Source of the DNA: Gammaproteobacteria bacterium
Lineage (GTDB): Bacteria > Pseudomonadota > Gammaproteobacteria > S012-40
DNA length: 25,644 bases
Reading direction: 5' to 3'
Assembly (NCBI GenBank): GCA_026982215.1
Contig: JALSHN010000096.1
Location: forward strand, 1 to 25,644
A model generated the notes under the pieces. The model was not told where the DNA came from. It was given only the letters and a program-made list of their open reading frames with translations, and did no database searches. Position 1 is the stretch's first letter. Every line of letters begins with the position of its first letter. Positions 8,201 to 15,113 of this stretch are shown piece by piece. The translations under genes were made by a program, and so were the position numbers.

Positions 8201-8925
8201 TGAGAAAAATACTGTTCGCATTGCTGTTTTCATTCGCGGCCCCATTTTCCTGGGCCGGCGGGGGGGGCGAGCTGGACTCGGTGGACATCGACTTGAGGGA
8301 TCGCGAGGCGCTGCAGCGGGGGGCGGAGGCCTTCGTGCAGTACTGTCTGAATTGCCATTCCGCCGCCTACATGCGTTACAGCCGGCTGATGCAGGATCTG
8401 GGGATCGACGAGGCGCGTTTGAAAGAACGTCTTCTGTTCGCCGGTGACAAGCCGGGTGACACCATGAAGGTGGCCATGGATCCCAAGCGGGCCAAGGCTT
8501 GGTTCGGCACCGCGCCGCCGGATCTCTCGGTGATTGCCCGCGCCCGTGGCGAGGATTGGCTGTATACCTATTTACGTTCCTTCTACCTGGATCCTGAACG
8601 TCCCTGGGGTGTGAACAACCGGATTTTCAAGGATGTGGGTATGCCGCATGTGCTCTGGCGTCTCCAGGGGCTCTACCGTCCGGTGATCGAGACGGACGAA
8701 AACGGCCATGAACGCATCATCCGTCTCGAGCAAGTGGAGGCGGGGCTGCTCTCGCCCGAGGAATATGATGCCTTCGTGCGGGATTTGGTGGCTTACTTGG
8801 TCTACATGGGTGAGCCGGCGCAGTTTCAGCGCATGCAGCTCGGGCCGTGGGTATTGCTTTATCTGTTTGTTCTGCTGGGGGTGCTCTATGTGCTGAAAAA
8901 GGAATATTGGAAGGACGTGCATTGA
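8197..8925 (+). CDS. petC: Ubiquinol-cytochrome c reductase cytochrome c1
   Basis: A 242-residue cytochrome c1, the third catalytic subunit of the bc1 complex. It takes the electron from the Rieske protein and gives it to a soluble cytochrome c. A Sec signal peptide covers residues 1-20 (MMRKILFALLFSFAAPFSWA). The haem c site is CLNCH at 50-54, and the distal Met is probably in DVGMPHVLW around residue 149. One C-terminal transmembrane anchor follows (about 218-236, LGPWVLLYLFVLLGVLYVL), with a short basic tail. It starts by ATGA overlap with cytochrome b, so the three pet genes are translationally coupled. A second ATG lies 3 bases further on. Confidence 0.96.
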   Translation: MMRKILFALLFSFAAPFSWAGGGGELDSVDIDLRDREALQRGAEAFVQYCLNCHSAAYMRYSRLMQDLGIDEARLKERLLFAGDKPGDTMKVAMDPKRAKAWFGTAPPDLSVIARARGEDWLYTYLRSFYLDPERPWGVNNRIFKDVGMPHVLWRLQGLYRPVIETDENGHERIIRLEQVEAGLLSPEEYDAFVRDLVAYLVYMGEPAQFQRMQLGPWVLLYLFVLLGVLYVLKKEYWKDVH

Positions 8926-8932
8926 CCCGTCT

Positions 8933-8955
8933 ACCCCCGGCGGCGGGGGGTTTCT
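8933..8955 (+). terminator. Weak terminator-like hairpin after petC
   Basis: ACCCCC (8933-8938) can pair with GGGGGT (8946-8951) around a GC-rich loop, followed by only a short T-poor tail (TTTCT). It lies 7 bp after the petC stop. It may reduce read-through into sspA, but the tail is weak. Confidence 0.35.
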
Positions 8956-8963
8956 GCTAGAAT
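8955..8963 (+). promoter_or_regulatory. Extended -10 promoter element for sspAB
   Basis: TGCTAGAAT matches the extended -10 consensus TGnTAnnnT. No proper -35 hexamer is present; the expected position is occupied by the C/G-rich hairpin after petC. Transcription would begin at about 8970, just ahead of the strong hairpin at 8977-9017. Confidence 0.5.
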
Positions 8964-8976
8964 ATCTCCAGTGAGG

Positions 8977-9017
8977 CGGTTCCCGGGCACCCCGAGGTTG
9001 GGGTGGCCCGGGAACCG
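8977..9017 (+). other. Strong 17-bp hairpin in the probable sspA 5' leader
   Basis: The arms CGGTTCCCGGGC (8977-8988) and GCCCGGGAACCG (9006-9017) are perfectly complementary over 12 bp. They are extended by ACCCC (8989-8993) pairing with GGGGT (9000-9004), leaving one bulged G and a six-base loop. There is no T-run after it, so it is not a normal intrinsic terminator. It ends 63 bp before the sspA start. Confidence 0.8.
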
Positions 9018-9080
9018 TCGTCTTGTGGTCGGGAGATTCCCGCCACGGGCATGGAAAACGGATTCCTCGAGGAGAACAGC

Positions 9081-9707
9081 ATGGCTTTGATGGCGACCAA
9101 GAAATCGGTGATGACGCTCTATACCAGCCAGGACTGCCCCTATTGCCATCGGGTGCGCATCGTTCTGGCGGAGAAGAATGTCACCTACGAGATGGTCGAC
9201 GTGGATCCCGCCAATCCCCCGGAAGACCTGCTGGACCTCAACCCCTATCAGACCGTGCCCACCCTGGTGGAGCGGGATCTGGTGCTCTACAACTCGCGGA
9301 TCATCATGGAATATCTCGATGAGCGTTTCCCTCACCCCCCCTTGATGCCGGTGGACCCGGTCTCCCGGGCGCGCACCCGTTTGATGATGTATCGCATCGA
9401 CCGGGACTGGTATGCCCTGCTGTCCAAAATGAAGGGTAAGGGCAAGGAGGCCGAGGCGGCGCGCAAGGAGCTGTTGGACGATCTGCTCTCCATCATCCCG
9501 GTGTTCGAGGCCAAACCCTATTTCATGAGCGACGAGTTCACCTTGGTGGATTGCAGCATCGCCCCCTTGTTCTGGCGGTTGCCTTCCTATGGGATCAAGC
9601 TGCCCAAGCAAGCGCAGCCCATCGAGGAGTATGCCCAGCGGCTGTTCGAGCGCGAGTCCTTCCAAGCCAGCCTGTTGGAGGCGGAGAAGGCGTTGCGAGC
9701 ATCGTGA
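9081..9707 (+). CDS. sspA: Stringent starvation protein A (GST-fold RNA polymerase-associated protein)
   Basis: A 208-residue glutathione-S-transferase-fold protein of the SspA family, which in relatives binds RNA polymerase and alters transcription under starvation or acid stress. The N-terminal thioredoxin-like domain has NPYQTVPTLVERDLVLYNSR and IIMEYLDERFPHPPLMPVDP, both highly typical of SspA. The C-terminal helical domain includes KPYFMSDEFTLVDCSIAPLF. Residues 19-22 are CPYC, a glutaredoxin-like pair that E. coli SspA lacks. The start is chosen because AGGAG (9070-9074) lies 6 bases upstream of ATG 9081 and the product then opens MALMATKKSVMTLY like relatives. It follows petC and overlaps sspB by one base. 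Confidence 0.94.
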   Translation: MALMATKKSVMTLYTSQDCPYCHRVRIVLAEKNVTYEMVDVDPANPPEDLLDLNPYQTVPTLVERDLVLYNSRIIMEYLDERFPHPPLMPVDPVSRARTRLMMYRIDRDWYALLSKMKGKGKEAEAARKELLDDLLSIIPVFEAKPYFMSDEFTLVDCSIAPLFWRLPSYGIKLPKQAQPIEEYAQRLFERESFQASLLEAEKALRAS

Positions 9708-10111
9708 TGAACGAGCAGTCCATGACCTCCAGTCGGCCCTATCTGGCCCGGGCCCTCTATGAGTGGATCCTGGACAATGGCCTCACCCCGTATCTGTTGG
9801 TGGATGCCACCGTGCCCGGTACCGTGGTGCCGCAGGACTTCGTCCAGGATGGCAAGATCGTTCTCAATATCTCCCCCAGCGCGGTGCGGGGCCTGGACAT
9901 CGGCAACGAGGCGGTGACCTTCAATGCCCGTTTCCGCGGGGTGCCCCAGGATGTGTACGTGCCCGTCTCGGCGGTGCTGGCCATCTATGCCCGTGAAAAC
10001 GGCCATGGGATGGTGTTCGCCGAGGAAGGATCCCCGCCGCCATCCCCTCCCCAGCCCCCCGGCGGTGGTGATGGCGGTGGCGAACGCCCGCGTCTGCGGG
10101 TGGTGAAGTGA
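9707..10111 (+). CDS. sspB: ClpXP protease specificity-enhancing factor
   Basis: A 134-residue SspB homologue, an adaptor that brings ssrA-tagged and other substrates to ClpXP. The N-terminal two-thirds is the substrate-binding fold (RPYLARALYEWILDNGLTPYLLVDA at the start, VPVSAVLAIYARENGHGMVF at its end). A flexible Pro/Gly-rich linker (about residues 105-125) follows, and then the ClpX-docking tail RPRLRVVK. The start overlaps the sspA stop (TGATG), pointing to coupling. ATG at 9722 (MTSSRPYLAR) matches the usual family start and is a real alternative. The stop lies only 2 bp from the end of the convergent aminopeptidase gene. Confidence 0.94.
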   Translation: MNEQSMTSSRPYLARALYEWILDNGLTPYLLVDATVPGTVVPQDFVQDGKIVLNISPSAVRGLDIGNEAVTFNARFRGVPQDVYVPVSAVLAIYARENGHGMVFAEEGSPPPSPPQPPGGGDGGGERPRLRVVK

Positions 10112-10113
10112 CC

Positions 10114-11235
10114 TCATCCCGCGCCTGAGCCGGTCTCGTGCGGTGGTGGCCGAGGGGAGGCCCCGTCGTTCTTGCTCCCGACTGTCTGCCAGGAACCGCC
10201 TCGGTCGCAGGCCGACTCGAGGCGCCGTGTCCGTTCGCGGGGAGGCAGGCGTGCCAGGCGCCGGATCGTGGCATAGAAATCCGGCCAGTCGCGGGCGGCC
10301 TGGCGCAGGCAGACGAAGGCCGCCCGCAGGCGGGTGTAATCGTGCAGCGGTACGAAGCGGGCGTTGTTGACCGGCGCCTGGAACCAGCGATCGAAATAGG
10401 GCCCCTGCCGCCATCGGTGTTTCAGGGCCTGGTAATCCGTACGTAAGGCGGCGAACAGGGCCTGCTTGGTCTGGCGCAGGCGAGTGGGGTCACCCCCTTG
10501 GGCATAGCGTCGCGCCAATTCATCCCGATAACGGCGCAGCAGGGCATCGAATTGGTCGCGGTGGCGCAGGTAACGGTCATAGTCCTGCCGTTGTTCCGGG
10601 GTACCTCGTTCGTTCAACCACTGCATCACCCCCAAGCGCTCCACCGCACTGGCGAAGCTTTCGTTGAAGGTGGTGTCGCCGCGGACATAGACCACTTGGT
10701 GGGCCAGTTCGTGGAAGATCAGTCCCGCCAGCTGGGGCTCGCGCCAGTGGATCACGGTGTTGAGCAGCGGGTCGTCGAACCAGCCCAGGGTGGAGTAGGC
10801 GGGGATGCCGGCGATGAAGGTGTCGTAGCCGGCCTGTTGCAGTCGTTTGGCCTCGGTCTCGGCCCCTCTTCGGTGAAAATAGCCCCGGTAGCTGGCGCAG
10901 CCGATGAGGGGATAACACCAGCGGTGGGGCTCCAGGGAGAATTCCGGGGCGGCGAAGACGTTCCACACCGCATAGGGCCGCCCGAGATCGGCGTAGCTGC
11001 GATAGGCGCCGTTGTCGGGCAGGGCGAGTCGGCGGGCGGCGTAGTCGCGTATCATCAGGGCGCGGCGCAGCCGGGCCTTCAGGGCAGGGTCCACGCGGGG
11101 GTCGTCCAGCAGCCGGGGAATGGGTTCCCGGTGAGTGAGGACCTGCCATTGCCCTTGGGCCGCCTGCCAGTAGTAACCGACGGCGCAGCCGCCCAACGAC
11201 AGCATGGTGACGAAGAAGAGGACGAGGCGAATCAT
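10114..11235 (-). CDS. Putative lipoprotein zinc aminopeptidase (COG4324-like)
   Basis: A 373-residue predicted lipoprotein. A short signal peptide ends in the lipobox LGGC with Cys17. The metallopeptidase motif HELAH is at residues 175-179, with Glu192 in NESFASAVE as a likely third zinc ligand. The sequence around it (YSTLGWFDDPLLNTVIHWRE before, VVYVRGDTTFNESFA after) is characteristic of the predicted aminopeptidase family COG4324. Substrate is unknown. It would act at a membrane surface facing the periplasm. The ATG shares two bases with the ATG of the divergent cca gene. AAGGTAGG on the minus strand lies a suitable distance upstream, inside cca. The C-terminal 40 residues are Arg/Pro-rich and probably disordered. 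Confidence 0.85.
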   Translation of the reverse strand: MIRLVLFFVTMLSLGGCAVGYYWQAAQGQWQVLTHREPIPRLLDDPRVDPALKARLRRALMIRDYAARRLALPDNGAYRSYADLGRPYAVWNVFAAPEFSLEPHRWCYPLIGCASYRGYFHRRGAETEAKRLQQAGYDTFIAGIPAYSTLGWFDDPLLNTVIHWREPQLAGLIFHELAHQVVYVRGDTTFNESFASAVERLGVMQWLNERGTPEQRQDYDRYLRHRDQFDALLRRYRDELARRYAQGGDPTRLRQTKQALFAALRTDYQALKHRWRQGPYFDRWFQAPVNNARFVPLHDYTRLRAAFVCLRQAARDWPDFYATIRRLARLPPRERTRRLESACDRGGSWQTVGSKNDGASPRPPPHETGSGAG

Positions 11236-12499
11236 GGGCGAGGCCTACCTTAACGGATTGGCGGTCTATCGGGTAGGCGGTTCGGTGCGTGACGAGCTGC
11301 TGGAGCTGCCGGTGAGGGAGCGCGACTGGGTGGTGGTGGGGGCCACTCCCGAGGAGATGCTCGCTCGCGGGTTTCGCGCGGTGGGCAAGGATTTCCCGGT
11401 GTTCCTCCATCCCGAAAGCGGCGAGGAATACGCCCTGGCGCGCACTGAACGCAAGACGGGGCGGGGCTATCATGGCTTCGTGGTCCATGCCTCGCCGGAG
11501 GTCACTCTGGAGGCGGACCTGGCTCGCCGCGATCTCACCATCAACGCCATGGCCCGCGCCCCCGACGGCACCCTGATCGATCCCTATGGCGGTCTTCGCG
11601 ATCTGAAGGCCCGGGTGTTGCGCCACGTTTCCCCGGCCTTCGTGGAGGATCCGGTGCGCCTGTTGCGTCTGGCCCGTTTCGCCGCCCGTTTTGCCCCGTT
11701 GGGGTTCACCGTCGCCGAGGAGACACGCCGTTTGTTGCGGCAGATGGTGGCCTCGGGGGAGGTGGATGCCCTGGTACCCGAGCGGGTGTGGGCGGAGACG
11801 GAGAAGGCCCTGGCCTGTGAGCGCCCCTCGGTGTTCTTCCGGGTGTTGCGGGAGAGCGGGGCGCTGGGGCGGGTGTTCCCCGAGCTGGACGCCTTGTTCG
11901 GGGTGCCCCAGCGGATGATCCATCACCCGGAGGTGGATTGTGGGGTGCACACTCTGTGGGTGGTGGATCGTGCCGCCGCACTCGAGGGAACGGTGGAGGC
12001 CCGTTTCGCCGCCTTGGTACACGATCTGGGCAAGGCGCATACCGATCCGGCCGCGTGGCCGCGTCATCACGGTCATGAGTCCCTGGGGCTCGCGCCGCTG
12101 GCGGAGCTGGCGGGGCGGCTGCGTATCCCCCGTGCCCATCGCCGTCTGGCCGAGCGGGTGATCCGTTACCATGGCCAGGCCCATCGTGTCTTCGAACTAC
12201 GGCCGGCCACCCTCCTGGAGCTGTTGTCGGCGGTGGATGCTTGGCGCAGGCCGGCGTTGCTGGAGGATTTTCTCCTCGCCTGCCAGGCGGATTTCCAAGG
12301 GCGGCCGGGGTGGTGGGACCGCGCCTATCCCCAGGGGGATCATCTGCACCGGGCGGCGGAGGTCGCGGCTGCGGTCCAGGGGCGGAAATTGGCCGCCGAG
12401 GGCTTGCGGGGGGCAGCGCTGGGTGAGGCCTTGCGCCGCCGGCGCCTCGCCGTCCTGGCACGGTTACAGAAACAGCACCAACAACACCAGCCCCAGTAA
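11234..12499 (+). CDS. cca: CCA-adding tRNA nucleotidyltransferase with HD domain
   Basis: A 421-residue class II tRNA nucleotidyltransferase that builds or repairs the tRNA 3' CCA end; it aligns over its whole length with E. coli Cca. Visible elements are VGGSVRD (14-20), the catalytic strand RERDWVVVG (28-36), RRDLTINAMA, EDPVRLLRLARFAARF and PERVWAETEKAL. A C-terminal HD phosphohydrolase domain carries His263-Asp264 in VHDLGKAH. In E. coli the catalytic pair is Asp21/Asp23; here the first position is Glu29 and the second Asp31. ATG 11234 has a GA-rich binding site (GAGGACGAGG) upstream. ATG 11204 would need a basic ten-residue extension foreign to the family. The last 36 bases overlap the 3' end of convergent uppP and encode a Gln/His-rich tail. 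Confidence 0.95.
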   Translation: MGEAYLNGLAVYRVGGSVRDELLELPVRERDWVVVGATPEEMLARGFRAVGKDFPVFLHPESGEEYALARTERKTGRGYHGFVVHASPEVTLEADLARRDLTINAMARAPDGTLIDPYGGLRDLKARVLRHVSPAFVEDPVRLLRLARFAARFAPLGFTVAEETRRLLRQMVASGEVDALVPERVWAETEKALACERPSVFFRVLRESGALGRVFPELDALFGVPQRMIHHPEVDCGVHTLWVVDRAAALEGTVEARFAALVHDLGKAHTDPAAWPRHHGHESLGLAPLAELAGRLRIPRAHRRLAERVIRYHGQAHRVFELRPATLLELLSAVDAWRRPALLEDFLLACQADFQGRPGWWDRAYPQGDHLHRAAEVAAAVQGRKLAAEGLRGAALGEALRRRRLAVLARLQKQHQQHQPQ

Positions 12500-13261
12500 C
12501 AACCGATAGGCCACGAAAGGCAGCATGCCGATGCGGTCGAGGAGCTTCAAGAAGAAATGGATGCACAGGTAGGCACTGACTCCGCTCAGCACCACCCCCA
12601 AGCCCAGCGCGCTCCAGTCCACCGGTCCGCTGGCCTCGATCAGATCGCGGGTCTTCAGGGTGCCGGCGGCCAGGATCAGCGGGATGGAGAGCAGGAAGGA
12701 GAAGCGGGCGGCGGCGTCACGGGTCATCCCCAGCAGCAGGGCGGCGGTGATGGTGATCCCGGAGCGTGAAGTGCCGGGGATCAGTGCCAGCGCCTGGGCC
12801 AGGCCGATGATGATCACGTCGCGCAGGGTCAGGCTGTATTCGTTGCGTTCGCGGCGCCCCCGGGCGTCGGCCCACCACAGCAGCAGCCCGAAGACCAGAG
12901 TGGTGGTGGCGATCACCAGGGGACCACGCAGGTGGGTCTCGATGAGGTCCTTGAAGAGCAGGCCGAAGAACACCGCCGGCAGGGTGGCGATGATCACCGC
13001 CCACGCCAGCCCCGACTCGCCGACGCGGGTCCGTTGACGCAGCGAGGCCAGCCAGTCGCGGGTGACGCGGGCCAGGGTGTCGCGGAAATACCACATCACC
13101 GCCGAGAGGGTGCCCAGATGGACGGCCACGTCGAAGGCCAGTCCCTGGTCCGGCCAACCGGTGAGCACCGGCACCAGAATGAGGTGGGCCGAGCTGGAGA
13201 CGGGGAGGAATTCGGTGATGCCCTGCACCAGGGCCAGTACCACGATTTGCAACCAGTCCAT
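12464..13261 (-). CDS. uppP: Undecaprenyl-diphosphatase
   Basis: A 265-residue membrane enzyme that dephosphorylates undecaprenyl diphosphate to recycle the lipid carrier of peptidoglycan synthesis; overproduction gives bacitracin resistance in relatives. The two catalytic motifs are present: QGITEFLPVSSSAHL at residues 13-27 (Glu17) and PGTSRSG at 162-168. About eight hydrophobic segments are seen. The start at 13261 gives the usual MDWLQIVVLALVQG opening; a longer frame upstream is Pro-rich and not family-like. AGGA lies 11 bases upstream. The 3' end overlaps cca by 36 bp tail to tail. Confidence 0.95.
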   Translation of the reverse strand: MDWLQIVVLALVQGITEFLPVSSSAHLILVPVLTGWPDQGLAFDVAVHLGTLSAVMWYFRDTLARVTRDWLASLRQRTRVGESGLAWAVIIATLPAVFFGLLFKDLIETHLRGPLVIATTTLVFGLLLWWADARGRRERNEYSLTLRDVIIIGLAQALALIPGTSRSGITITAALLLGMTRDAAARFSFLLSIPLILAAGTLKTRDLIEASGPVDWSALGLGVVLSGVSAYLCIHFFLKLLDRIGMLPFVAYRLLLGLVLLVLFL

Positions 13262-13436
13262 GGGGTCTTGCGTCCTGTGGGAACGAACCGGGCCAGGGTA
13301 GGGGGGCCAGGGGGGTGGAGTCAAACCGCCACTGGGTTAATCTGGGCGCAATGGGGCGATGGTAAAGGAATTGCAAGCCCTGCCGACACCCGCTTTACAG
13401 CATCCATAGCCAAACTCATACAGGGAAGACTTTCAA
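13262..13436. promoter_or_regulatory. Divergent intergenic region uppP / acetolactate synthase gene
   Basis: These 175 bp must hold promoters for both divergent genes. On the minus strand TTGACT (13324-13319) is a good -35, with a weak TACCCT 18 bases on. On the plus strand TTGCAA (13371) with TTTACA (13394) 17 bases later is possible but poor. AGGGAAGA at 13422 serves as ribosome binding site for the plus gene. No strong dyad was seen. Confidence 0.35.
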
Positions 13437-15068
13437 ATGAAGGCCGCGGAATTGTTCGTGAAATGCCTGGAAAACGAGGGGGTGGAATACATCTTCGGCG
13501 TTCCCGGGGAAGAGAATCTCGATGTGATGGATGCCCTGCTGGACTCCTCCATTCGTTTCGTCACCACCCGTCATGAGCAGGGAGCGGCCTTCATGGCCGA
13601 CGTCTACGGCCGGCTCACCGGTCGCCCGGGGGTGTGTCTGGCCACCCTCGGGCCGGGGGCCACCAATCTCATCACCGGTGTGGCCGACGCCAACATGGAC
13701 CATGCCCCCCTGGTGGCCATCGCCGGCCAGGCGGGCACCAACCGCCTGCACAAGGAATCACACCAGGTGTTGGACCTGGAACTGATGTTCGCCCCCATCA
13801 GTAAGTATTCCTCCCGCCTGCTCACGCCGAACATCATTACCGAGGTGGTGCGCAAGGCCTTCAAGGTGGCGGTGACCGAGAAGAGCGGCGCCAGCTTCAT
13901 CGAGTTTCCCGAGAACATCGCCAAGATGGACGTGGACGGCGAACCACTGCCGGTGAAACAGCCCACCCTTCCGGAACCGGCCGCCGAGCGGATCAAGGCC
14001 GCCGCCGAGGTGATCTCCAATGCCCGTCAGCCCATCATCCTCGCCGGCAACGGGGTGATCCGTGCCCGTGCCTGGAAGCAGCTGGCTGATTTCGCCGAAC
14101 GGCTCAACATCCCGGTGGCCAATACCTTCATGGCCAAGGGGGTGATCCCGTTCCGCCACCCCATGGCGCTGGGGTCGGCGGGCCTGCAGGCCAACGACTA
14201 CGTCAATTGCGGCTTCGCCCAGGCCGACGTGATCATCTGCATCGGTTACGATCTGGTGGAGTATCACCCTTATCTGTGGCACCCCACCCGCGATCGCACC
14301 ATCGTCCACATCGATACCGTTCCCGCCGAGGTGGACGCCAATTACCCGGTGGCAGTGGGGGTGGTGGGCGACATCAAGCTGAGTCTGATCCGCATCGCCG
14401 AGCTGGCCACGCCCCATTCCGGCAAGCGACTCGCCCGCCTGCGCGAGGCCCTCATCGAGGAGATGCGGGCCCATCGCAAGGACGCGGCCTGCCCGATGAA
14501 ACCGCAGAAGATCATCTGGGATCTGCGCACCGCCATGGATTCCCGCGACATCGTCATCTGCGACGTGGGGGCCCACAAGATGTGGATGGCGCGTATGTAC
14601 CGCGCCGACGAGCCCAATACCTGTATCATATCCAACGGTTTCGCCAGCATGGGGATCGCCGTTCCCGGGGCCATTGCCGCCAAACTGGCCTATCCTGACC
14701 GGAGAGTGGTGGCAGTCACTGGTGATGCCGGTTTCCTGATGAACTCCCAGGAGATCGAGACGGCCTTGCGTCTGAAGACGCCGATGGTCATCCTGATATG
14801 GAACGATTCGGGTTACGGGCTCATCGAATGGAAGCAGATGAATCAGTTCGGTCGTGCCTCCCACGTGGCCTTCGACAACCCGGACTTCGTCCGTTACGCC
14901 GAGTCGTTCGGGGCCAAGGGATATCGCATCCAACGTGCCGAAGATCTCTTGCCCACTTTAAAAACCGCTCTCGAAGACGATACGGTGAGCATCATCGACT
15001 GCCCGGTGGACTACGGGGAGAACCTCAAGCTCACCGAGCGGCTGGGGGAAATGATCTGCCCCATCTGA
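13437..15068 (+). CDS. alsS: Thiamine diphosphate-dependent acetolactate synthase, AlsS/BudB type
   Basis: A 543-residue ThDP enzyme that would condense two pyruvates to acetolactate with CO2 loss. The catalytic glutamate is Glu47 in TRHEQGAAFMADVYGRLTG. The ThDP/Mg site is the GD-x25-N motif, Asp430 in AVTGDAGFLMN to Asn456 in WNDSGYG. The central domain has GYDLVEYHPYLWH, close to the YDPVEYDP stretch of catabolic AlsS/BudB rather than FAD-dependent IlvB/IlvI. No regulatory small subunit, budA decarboxylase or butanediol gene is adjacent, so the physiological role is open: a stand-alone route to acetolactate for branched-chain amino acids or for pyruvate overflow. AGGGAAGA lies about 8 bases before the ATG. 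The next gene starts 45 bp on without a terminator. Confidence 0.85.
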   Translation: MKAAELFVKCLENEGVEYIFGVPGEENLDVMDALLDSSIRFVTTRHEQGAAFMADVYGRLTGRPGVCLATLGPGATNLITGVADANMDHAPLVAIAGQAGTNRLHKESHQVLDLELMFAPISKYSSRLLTPNIITEVVRKAFKVAVTEKSGASFIEFPENIAKMDVDGEPLPVKQPTLPEPAAERIKAAAEVISNARQPIILAGNGVIRARAWKQLADFAERLNIPVANTFMAKGVIPFRHPMALGSAGLQANDYVNCGFAQADVIICIGYDLVEYHPYLWHPTRDRTIVHIDTVPAEVDANYPVAVGVVGDIKLSLIRIAELATPHSGKRLARLREALIEEMRAHRKDAACPMKPQKIIWDLRTAMDSRDIVICDVGAHKMWMARMYRADEPNTCIISNGFASMGIAVPGAIAAKLAYPDRRVVAVTGDAGFLMNSQEIETALRLKTPMVILIWNDSGYGLIEWKQMNQFGRASHVAFDNPDFVRYAESFGAKGYRIQRAEDLLPTLKTALEDDTVSIIDCPVDYGENLKLTERLGEMICPI

Positions 15069-15113
15069 GAGGGCGGCTGGCAAACGAAATTTTTCAAGGG
15101 GGATTGTCGCAGG

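Noticed and set aside
9003..9080. Longer sspA beginning at GTG 9003 or ATG 9051
   Set aside because: The extension is encoded in or just after the leader hairpin, has no family similarity, and ATG 9081 has a clear AGGAG.
10577..12184. Long minus-strand open frame across the aminopeptidase and cca genes
   Set aside because: Its product is Arg/Pro/His-rich low-complexity sequence without family motifs. It is the shadow of two well-supported genes in GC-rich DNA.
13394..13422. TTTACA-17 bp-CATACA as the alsS promoter
   Set aside because: The start of transcription would fall at about 13429, after or inside the ribosome binding site, leaving no usable leader.
13758..14933. Minus-strand open frame opposite alsS
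   Set aside because: It is a Gly/His/Asp-rich shadow with no motif. The plus-strand enzyme is complete with all ThDP motifs.
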